Part shown: one piece after another, positions 7,193-13,479 of the stretch
Numbering within the stretch: the first letter of the stretch is position 1
Layout of the letters: every line of letters begins with the position of its first letter
Assembly (NCBI GenBank): GCA_019239785.1
Contig: JAFAZM010000091.1
Location: 1 to 16,887, forward strand
Length of the DNA: 16,887 bases
Reading direction: 5' to 3'
Origin: Sphingomonadaceae bacterium
GTDB lineage: Bacteria; Pseudomonadota; Alphaproteobacteria; Sphingomonadales; Sphingomonadaceae
Made by a program: the position numbers and the translations under genes
The notes under the pieces: model-generated
What the model saw: only the letters and a program-made list of their open reading frames with translations
Database searches by the model: none
Told to the model about the DNA's origin: nothing

Positions 7193-7350
7193 GATCTTTG
7201 TCCCGCTTTTGCTGTGATGTGGGTATCAAGCGGAACGGCTGCCTGGCAACATGATTGGATGTAGCACTGTAATTCGCGATCCGGTTTTCAGATCCCCCCG
7301 TTTCGGATTTGTGGAAATTCCTTTATTGGCGGCCGGCGGGGGAGGGCGAC

Positions 7351-8199
7351 GTGACCAACGACGGACCCTTTTGGCTTCTTACCGGGATTTCTGTCGTCGT
7401 CACGGTCTTTGGCGCGCTGCTTCAAGTTTTTGCCGGGGACAAAGATACGACCCACCGCAAACGTTTCACGAGAATTACGCTGTTGGCCATCGGCTGCCTC
7501 TCCGCCATCGCCATACTCGCAATCATTTACAAGCCTGGGATTTCAAATGGCAAGGAGACTCGGTTTCCACCGCCTGTGACGACCGGGACAAAACCCACCA
7601 ACGAGGAGACGGCAGGAAGCAACACCCAAGCGTCTGCGGAACCGCCGGCCTCAACCGCAAGAAATGGCGCCGACGGCAGCAGCTATGTGATGCAATCGAA
7701 CACCGCATTGCCGGTTACTGACTCTCAAACCAGCACTGCTCCAAGGATGTCTGCGCCTCAAACCCCTGCCGGCTTCGCCTTCGTCAGATTGGTTCGTGGT
7801 TCCGTCGCCATCTATCCCAAATGCAGCAACTGTATGTACTCGGGATTTTTATACGTCGCGACACCGAATCTCCGAGTAGAAAACTCCGGACCCGATCCGG
7901 TCTATGCGGTGGTGCTGGCGGAGAGCTTATCGATCGGCAACTGCAGCGGTAACCAGTTCAATACGCGAGGGCTCACCGCGACCCTGTACACGAACATGTT
8001 TGATCCACAGTCTTTTTCGCTCATTCGCCCTCACGGCACCGTCGATCTGACGACGAATCTAAGTGAAGATTGCCTCGCGACCGTGATGGACTCGTCGAGA
8101 ACCGACGTATCGCTCGTACTCCTTGTTAGCGATGGAATTCAGGTGGCTAGGCTTCCTCTGACGCTGACCGATGTGTCGGTGAGCGTTAGGCGCGAATAG
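7351..8199 (+). CDS. Two-helix membrane protein with periplasmic domain, unknown
   Basis: A 282-residue protein I do not recognise. Start GTG 7351 is chosen for GGGGGAGGG six bases upstream and because the first helix follows at once (residues 6-28); a second helix is at 42-61. The loop between them is basic (DTTHRKRFTR), so by the positive-inside rule it is cytosolic and both ends are outside. Residues about 64-138 are a Thr/Ser/Pro/Gln-rich flexible linker. The C-terminal domain (about 139-282) looks all-beta and has four cysteines, C158 and C161 (CSNC), C198 and C241, which could form disulfides in the periplasm. The base composition is lower in GC than the flanking genes and codon use is more mixed, suggesting acquisition by transfer. 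It may sense or bind something outside the cytosol; nothing proves this. Confidence 0.72.
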   Translation: MTNDGPFWLLTGISVVVTVFGALLQVFAGDKDTTHRKRFTRITLLAIGCLSAIAILAIIYKPGISNGKETRFPPPVTTGTKPTNEETAGSNTQASAEPPASTARNGADGSSYVMQSNTALPVTDSQTSTAPRMSAPQTPAGFAFVRLVRGSVAIYPKCSNCMYSGFLYVATPNLRVENSGPDPVYAVVLAESLSIGNCSGNQFNTRGLTATLYTNMFDPQSFSLIRPHGTVDLTTNLSEDCLATVMDSSRTDVSLVLLVSDGIQVARLPLTLTDVSVSVRRE

Positions 8200-8721
8200 G
8201 TATTACGATTCGAGTTACCAATCCCCTTCAATGATCGCCGAGGCCGCCCCTTCGGTAGCACGGATTGGATGCGGCCTCGCGCCATGTTCGCGCGAACTTA
8301 GGCCGAGGCGGGATGGGTAAACTGGCCGTGTATTTTGCACTTGGCTTTGCCACAGATCGGAATGTGTCTTCGGAATAAGATGCGCTCGCTAAAGCATTGT
8401 TTTTAATAGGAAATCCATCGGACGGGGACGAATCGGTCACGTTTTCCCTGCACCACATGAAAAGCCTAGGATTTCCTGCGATTCGCGTCTATTCGAGCGC
8501 CTCCGTACCCTCGTAACTTATTGATATGTATTTTAATTTATTGAAAATGACGGAGTTCTGCCGATTTTTCTATGTCAACGAATTAATTTATTTGTGACAG
8601 ATTTTTTGCTGTTGCTCTTCATAGGAAATCTGATGTTTAGGAGTCCGCTGATTTCGCTAAGGGCTCGGACCCGAAGTGGATCGCTCCAATGGCCGAGAGG
8701 CTAGGCAGCGAGGAACGACCA
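8200..8721. other. Gene-poor AT-rich stretch
   Basis: No convincing intact gene in about 520 nt. The left half (8259-8517) contains a plus-strand frame with an internal stop, listed separately. The segment 8515-8610 is the most AT-rich of the window (for example TATGTATTTTAATTTATTG) and may hold promoter elements for the downstream genes; TTGAAA near 8541 with a T-rich hexamer about 18 nt later is one weak candidate. No terminator, direct-repeat pair or attachment site is clear. Confidence 0.5.
8259..8517 (+). pseudogene. Possible decayed ORF with an in-frame stop
   Basis: Between stops at 8256 and 8515 one plus-strand frame reads protein-like on both sides of a single TAA (8376-8378). The first part contains RHVRANLGRGG followed by MGKLAVYFALGFATDRN; the second contains DALAKALFLIGNPSDGDE and MKSLGFPAIRVYSS. 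It may be a fragment of a gene broken by a nonsense mutation. The opposite strand also has a 76-codon frame (8228-8458), so chance is a real alternative. No family is recognised. Confidence 0.22.
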
Positions 8722-8946
8722 GTGGACATGCATTTCAATGGGGCGGCACAGATCATCCTAGCGATGTTGCTCGGCCTCGCCGCACTCCTGAGAGCCTTCA
8801 CTGTTTTCTTGCCTGTTTGGCGGGAAGGGAAAAACGGCGCGCTTGCTCACCCCATGAGACCCGCTGGAGCCCGGCGGGTACGCGCACCCGGTACCAGAGC
8901 TGCGCTTCCACGCAGAATGTCCGTGACGGGAAGGGCAAAGGAATGA
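8722..8946 (+). CDS. Small putative membrane protein, 74 aa
   Basis: GTG 8722 lies six bases after GAGGAA; an ATG follows two codons later. The first half has one good transmembrane helix (AAQIILAMLLGLAALLRAF, about residues 8-31) ending in VWREGK, a membrane anchor with a cytosolic basic edge. The second half is arginine-rich and may be non-conserved or the result of a frameshift. The gap to the next gene is 45 nt in the same direction, so it may be co-transcribed with the deoxyribosyltransferase-like gene. Small membrane ORFs next to nucleotide-acting effectors occur in defence loci, but nothing here goes beyond proximity. Confidence 0.4.
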   Translation: MDMHFNGAAQIILAMLLGLAALLRAFTVFLPVWREGKNGALAHPMRPAGARRVRAPGTRAALPRRMSVTGRAKE

Positions 8947-8991
8947 CGAGATTGCCATCTTGCGTTTGCCCTTGCATCGAAGGAGGACCGA

Positions 8992-9966
8992 ATGAACGAG
9001 GCGGATCCGCTCTGGGGAGAGCCAGCCAAAAGCATCGTCGTTTGGGGGGATGGTGGGCGTGCTGTGATTAGCGACAGAGCTGGCGGGAGATATTGCGTCA
9101 CGGGTTCGGCCTTGGGCCGCTTATCCGGGCTTGACGCCAGCTTCAAAGCCCGACTTACGACGTGGATTGTTGACCAGAATCGAGTGCTTAGCGGCGATCC
9201 CCCCGTCATTGACAGTGACGTCCTCGAAAGGCGCCTCCCGCAGTTTCCAGAGATGCCGACCAGCCAAAAACCTGATCGCCTTTTGCAGTTCCTTGCAACG
9301 TTAAACTTACGACCGGGAGCGCGTCTCTCATGGCTTGGAGCGCACACCCGAACTCCTGAGACTGAACGAGATAGACAAGGCGCCTTGGCTTGGATTGAAG
9401 CCCATTCGGACAGAGAGCTGAGCGGGGTGCGCGGTCTACTGGAGGATCTCAATTATCTGAGGTCGGATAACGGGAATTTTTCTCTTAGTGCTAACGGCTT
9501 CGAGCGGATGGAAGCTCTCCGAAAGGGCGCGATAGCGACAAACCAAGCGTTCGTTGCCATGTGGTTTAGTGGGGAGACGAACGCGGCTTATGAGGATGCG
9601 ATCGAGCCCGCGATCATTCAGACGGGATTTCGGCCGGTTCGCATTGATCGTATTGAACATAACAACAAGATCGACGACGCTATTATCGCCGAGATCAGGC
9701 GCTCCCGATTCATTGTCGCGGATTTTACCTGCGGTCATATTGATGTCGCGGGGGAACGACACAGCATACCCCGCGGTGGGGTCTATTACGAGGCAGGGTT
9801 CGCACAGGGAATCAATATTCCAGTAATTTGGTCAGTGCGAGCCGATCAGATCAATGATGTGCATTTCGATACGCGGCAATTCAATCATATAGCATGGAGT
9901 GATGAGGCGGACTTGAGAGAGCGTCTCATTAACCGCATCCGCGCAACATTTCCCGATGCTCCGTGA
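8992..9966 (+). CDS. Nucleoside 2-deoxyribosyltransferase/TIR-like domain protein
   Basis: A 324-residue protein with a strong ribosome binding site (AAGGAGG, 6 nt before ATG 8992). Three parts are visible. Residues 12-65 resemble a zinc-ribbon-plus-helix module (GGRYCVTGSALGRLSGL, then LTTWIVDQNR), but the expected CxxC pairs are absent and only C35 remains. Residues about 95-178 look like a winged-helix region (ELSGVRGLLEDLNYL, then FSLSANGFERMEAL). Residues 185-320 form the catalytic-type domain: QAFVAMWF at 185-192, RIDRIEHNNKIDDAI at 217-231, VADFT with D244, RGGVYYEAGFAQG with candidate nucleophile E267, and HFDTRQFNHIAW. This arrangement fits the nucleoside 2-deoxyribosyltransferase/TIR-like Rossmannoid superfamily, whose members cleave N-glycosidic bonds of nucleosides or NAD-like nucleotides and often serve as immunity or stress effectors. 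The substrate is unknown. It lies in AT-richer DNA next to unrecognised membrane genes. Confidence 0.8.
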   Translation: MNEADPLWGEPAKSIVVWGDGGRAVISDRAGGRYCVTGSALGRLSGLDASFKARLTTWIVDQNRVLSGDPPVIDSDVLERRLPQFPEMPTSQKPDRLLQFLATLNLRPGARLSWLGAHTRTPETERDRQGALAWIEAHSDRELSGVRGLLEDLNYLRSDNGNFSLSANGFERMEALRKGAIATNQAFVAMWFSGETNAAYEDAIEPAIIQTGFRPVRIDRIEHNNKIDDAIIAEIRRSRFIVADFTCGHIDVAGERHSIPRGGVYYEAGFAQGINIPVIWSVRADQINDVHFDTRQFNHIAWSDEADLRERLINRIRATFPDAP

Positions 9967-10023
9967 TTCCCTACCTGGCGCGGACCAAGCAGTGCTGGCG
10001 AGCGGCATGCGAGGAGGGCGCAC

Positions 10024-10050
10024 GTGGCATTGGAAACGGAATGGCAATAA
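10024..10050 (+). pseudogene. Vestigial short frame after the island
   Basis: GTG 10024, preceded by GAGGAGGG, reads VALETEWQ and then TAA. The same frame continues past the stop as GYFEWLLEAGHYNPLVT into the end of ilvD. The mix of a good ribosome site and a protein-like reading around one stop suggests the remains of a small gene. Evidence is thin. Confidence 0.15.
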
Positions 10051-10082
10051 GGCTATTTTGAATGGCTGCTCGAAGCGGGGCA

Positions 10083-11753
10083 TTATAACCCGCTAGTCAC
10101 TGCCCCATGCGAAGCCGACCCCACCAACCGCGCATATTTCGCGTAGGCCCCGATCACATCTTCGCGCGCCGGCGCGGGGTAAGGTGCCCGCCCTGCCAGA
10201 TCCGCGTCCGTCTCGATCACCCGCGCCTCGACATCGATCACGATCCGGTCCCCCGTCCGCAGCAACCCGATCGGCCCGCCGCGCGCGGCCTCGGGCGAGA
10301 TATGCCCAACCATGAACCCATAGGTCGCGCCGGAGAACCGCCCGTCGGTGACCAGCGCCACGCTGTCGCCGAGGCCGCGGCCCTGGATGGCGGCGGTGAC
10401 GCCGAGCATCTCGCGCATGCCGGGGCCGCCGACCGGGCCTTCGCCGCGGATGATCACGACGTCGCCGGCCTCGATCTCGCCGTGGGTGACGGCGTCGAAC
10501 GCATCCTCCTCGCCCTCATAGACTTTGGCCGGGCCTTCGAAGCGGAGCTTGCCGTGGCCGGCGAGCTTCACCACGCAGCCCTCCGGCGCGACATTGCCGT
10601 AGCAGATGCCGAAGCCGCCCCGTTCCTTGATCGGCGCTGCGGCAGTGACGATCACCTCCTGGCCCGCCGCCTCGGGCGCGTCGCCGAACGCGGCGAAGAG
10701 CGTCTCGCCGGTCACCGTGTCGATATCCTCGATCAGGCCGGCCTCCATCAGCCGGCGGCCGAGCAGGGGGGAGCCGCCGGCCGCGGCCATGTCCGGCGCC
10801 ATGAAGCGGCCGCCGGGCTTCAGGTCCGCGATCACCGGGGTGGCGCGGGAAACCTCGTCGAACAGATCGATGTTGAAGTCGCTCTCCGGGATGCCGGCCT
10901 CGCGCGCGATGGCGAGCAGGTGCAGGACGAGGTTGGTCGAGCCCGCGGTGGCGGTGCCGGCGACGGCGGCGTTCCTGAGGCTCTTCGGCGTGATCAGGCT
11001 GCGCGCGTTGCGGCCGGCGCGGACCGCCTCGACCAGGATCCGCCCGGCCTCCTCCGCCGCCTTGCCCTTGCCGGGATGGACCGCGGGCAAATCGTTGAGC
11101 CCCATCGGCGAAAGGCCCATGAAGGTCATCGCCAGCGCCATCGTGTTGGCGGTGAACTGGCCCCCGCAGGCGCCGGCGCCGGGGCAGGCGGCGACCTCGA
11201 CCTCCTTCAGCTCCGCGTCGTCGATCGTGCCGGCGCTGTGCGCGCCGACCGCCTCGAACACGTCCTGGATGGTGATCGCCTTGCCACGGACATGGCCGGG
11301 CATGATCGAGCCGCCGTAGAGGATCACGCTCGGCAGATCGAGCCGCGCCGCCGCCATCGCCGCGGCCGGGATCGTCTTGTCGCAGCCGACCAGGAAGAGG
11401 ACGCCATCGAGCAGGTGCCCGCGCACCGCGAGCTCGGCGCTGTCCGCGATCACCTCACGGCTCATCAGGGAGGCGCGCATCCCCTTCGTGCCCATCACGA
11501 TGCCGTCGGTGACGACGATCGTGTTGAAGTCCACCGCGGTGCCGCCGGCCGCCTCGATGCCGCGCCGCGCATGGTCGGCCAGGGCGCGCAGGTGGATGTT
11601 GCAGGGGGTGACCGTCGACCAGCTGTTGACGATCGCGACCATCGGCCTGGCGAGCGCCGCATCGTCCATGCCGGCGGCGCGCAGCATCGCCCGGGCCGGC
11701 GCGCGGGCGGCGCCTTCGACCAGATCGCGGGACGGCAAATGGTCTGGATTCAT
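10083..11753 (-). CDS. ilvD: Dihydroxy-acid dehydratase
   Basis: A 556-residue Fe-S enzyme that dehydrates 2,3-dihydroxy-isovalerate and 2,3-dihydroxy-3-methylvalerate to the keto acids that become valine, leucine and isoleucine. The three cluster cysteines are C51 (TPCNIH), C124 (GCDKTIP) and C196 (GACGGQFTANTMA). The spacing matches the IlvD/Edd family, and TVTPCNIH plus the full PGAGACGGQF motif favour IlvD over the sugar-acid dehydratases. The C-terminal half has the expected GPVGGPGMREM and DGRFSGATYGFMVGHISPEA. The ATG at 11753 follows GAGG 13 nt upstream. It is transcribed away from ilvC; a palindromic repeat sits just before its start. Length and motifs are complete. Confidence 0.97.
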   Translation of the reverse strand: MNPDHLPSRDLVEGAARAPARAMLRAAGMDDAALARPMVAIVNSWSTVTPCNIHLRALADHARRGIEAAGGTAVDFNTIVVTDGIVMGTKGMRASLMSREVIADSAELAVRGHLLDGVLFLVGCDKTIPAAAMAAARLDLPSVILYGGSIMPGHVRGKAITIQDVFEAVGAHSAGTIDDAELKEVEVAACPGAGACGGQFTANTMALAMTFMGLSPMGLNDLPAVHPGKGKAAEEAGRILVEAVRAGRNARSLITPKSLRNAAVAGTATAGSTNLVLHLLAIAREAGIPESDFNIDLFDEVSRATPVIADLKPGGRFMAPDMAAAGGSPLLGRRLMEAGLIEDIDTVTGETLFAAFGDAPEAAGQEVIVTAAAPIKERGGFGICYGNVAPEGCVVKLAGHGKLRFEGPAKVYEGEEDAFDAVTHGEIEAGDVVIIRGEGPVGGPGMREMLGVTAAIQGRGLGDSVALVTDGRFSGATYGFMVGHISPEAARGGPIGLLRTGDRIVIDVEARVIETDADLAGRAPYPAPAREDVIGAYAKYARLVGSASHGAVTSGL

Positions 11754-11792
11754 TTGGCTTTTTCCTCAACATTCCTGAGCATCGAGCGCCAT

Positions 11793-11926
11793 GCCCACCC
11801 GCTCATCCTGAGTAGGGACTGAGCCTGGCGAAGGCCCGTATCGAAGGACCCTCTTCAGAACCAGTTGGTCCTTCGATACGCCGTTTCGACAAGCTCAATG
11901 GCTACTCAGGATGAGCGGGTGTGGGC
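11793..11926. repeat. Nested inverted repeat between ilvD and ilvC
   Basis: The outer arms, ending CGCTCATCCTGAGTAG (left, from 11793) and beginning CTACTCAGGATGAGCG (right, to 11926), are complementary over about 23 nt with a two-base difference. Inside, CGTATCGAAGGACC (11837-11850) is the exact complement of 11867-11880. CTGAGCCTGGCGAAGG (11819-11834) recurs as its complement at 6276-6291. The element resembles the many palindromic intergenic repeats of sphingomonads. It occupies most of the space upstream of ilvD; any promoter for ilvD must lie in or very near it. Confidence 0.75.
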
Positions 11927-12023
11927 CTGGTGGAGCGCACGCCGCGCTATGGGACGGCAACGATTTGTTAAGCGGTTTTGCTTACCGATTGGAAGGGTCT
12001 CGAAGAATGTGAATATTTCGCGC

Positions 12024-12051
12024 TTGCTTCCGGCGCGCTTATCCATATCCT
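12024..12051 (+). promoter_or_regulatory. Candidate promoter of the ilvC leader
   Basis: TTGCTT (12024-12029) and TATCCT (12046-12051) are separated by 16 nt and would start the transcript near 12058, about 25 nt before the leader GTG. Both hexamers are imperfect, so this is only the best-placed candidate. Confidence 0.25.
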
Positions 12052-12082
12052 TAGGGGCAACGCAATTCTTGGAGCGTGCGAC

Positions 12083-12199
12083 GTGCAGCTGGCGAATGCC
12101 ATCAGCCTGAACATCCGCCCGGTGGCCCTTCCGGCCGCCGCGCTCCTGCTCGTACTCGTCCTTCTTATTACCGCCTTCACGGGGGGAGTGCCCGGCTAG
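12083..12199 (+). CDS. Branched-chain leader peptide of the ilvC attenuator, 38 aa
   Basis: A short frame starts at GTG 12083, eight bases after GGAG, and stops at TAG 12197-12199. Residues 21-29 are LLLVLVLLI, nine consecutive leucine, valine or isoleucine codons (12143-12169), with further branched-chain residues upstream. About 33 nt after its stop comes an intrinsic terminator, and ilvC starts 20 nt beyond the T tract. This is the hallmark of ribosome-mediated attenuation as in E. coli ilvL and ivbL; the product is a regulatory by-product rather than a working protein. Codons for all three amino acids are present, so shortage of any one could stall the ribosome. The frame is open further upstream (to 11978), but that part lacks a good ribosome site. 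Confidence 0.82.
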   Translation: MQLANAISLNIRPVALPAAALLLVLVLLITAFTGGVPG

Positions 12200-12246
12200 G
12201 TACAAGGTCGAAACAGGACCGAAGAACCCAAGCCCCCGCTCCCCTC
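12181..12246 (+). promoter_or_regulatory. Candidate antiterminator pairing
   Basis: GGGGGGAGTG (12181-12190), within the last leader codons, can pair with CGCTCCCCTC (12237-12246) over ten consecutive pairs, two of them G-U. This would use six of the ten bases of the terminator's left arm, so the two structures exclude each other. A ribosome stalled at 12143-12169 would leave 12181-12190 largely free; one that reaches the stop at 12197 would cover it. Confidence 0.6.
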
Positions 12247-12267
12247 CCGGAGCGGGGGTTTTCTTTT
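12233..12267 (+). terminator. Intrinsic terminator (attenuator) before ilvC
   Basis: CCCCCGCTCC (12233-12242) and GGAGCGGGGG (12249-12258) form a perfect 10-bp GC-rich stem with a 6-nt loop, followed directly by TTTTCTTTT (12259-12267). It stands between the leader peptide and ilvC, where it can only act to reduce ilvC transcription. Confidence 0.88.
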
Positions 12268-12287
12268 GCGCGAAAGGAAACTGCCCG

Positions 12288-13301
<1,014 letters not shown>

Positions 13302-13360
13302 TGATGATGTGTTCGTCCATCCCATCAGTCGTCATTGCGAGCGGCATTCGGCGCCTTAAG

Positions 13361-13466
13361 CCCTCTCCCCAGGGGGGAGAGGGTTGGGTGAGGGGGTTCG
13401 GAGTCCGAGAGTTCGCTCCCAACGTCGAGCCCCCTCACCCCAGCCCTCTCCCCGCCGGGGAGAGGG
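13361..13466. repeat. Inverted pair of CCCTCTCCCC hairpins between ilvC and ilvB
   Basis: Two copies of one element face each other. Copy 1 has the hairpin CCCTCTCCCC (13361-13370) with GGGGAGAGGG (13374-13383), then TTGGGTGAGGGGG. Copy 2 begins CCCCCTCACCCCAG (13430 on) and ends in the hairpin 13444-13453 with 13457-13466. Each hairpin has a perfect 10-bp stem, and the whole block is nearly self-complementary over about 36 nt per arm: a BIME-like arrangement. It may stabilise or partly stop the ilvC message. Confidence 0.78.
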
Positions 13467-13479
13467 GGAGTTCAGCGCG

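Noticed and set aside
7251..7721. Plus-strand frame starting MIGCS that could look like a lipoprotein
   Set aside because: It is another frame of the membrane-protein gene at 7351-8199. It has no hydrophobic signal stretch, and the latter has the better ribosome site and helices.
8228..8458. 76-codon minus-strand frame in the gene-poor stretch
   Set aside because: No ribosome site or recognisable features; the opposite strand reads at least as protein-like. Neither is strong.
8670..8715. tRNA-Ser/Leu-like text (TGGCCGAGAGGCTAGGC)
   Set aside because: It resembles a D-arm of class II tRNAs, but no matching anticodon arm, T-arm (GGTTCGAATCC) or acceptor stem follows, so it is not a tRNA and only weakly suggests a tRNA-derived attachment site.
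8676..9071. Plus-strand 131-codon frame with WSPAGTRTRYQSC, suggesting a thrombospondin-type repeat
   Set aside because: It overlaps both the small membrane ORF and the start of the 8992 gene, has no good start, and the resemblance is limited to a few residues.
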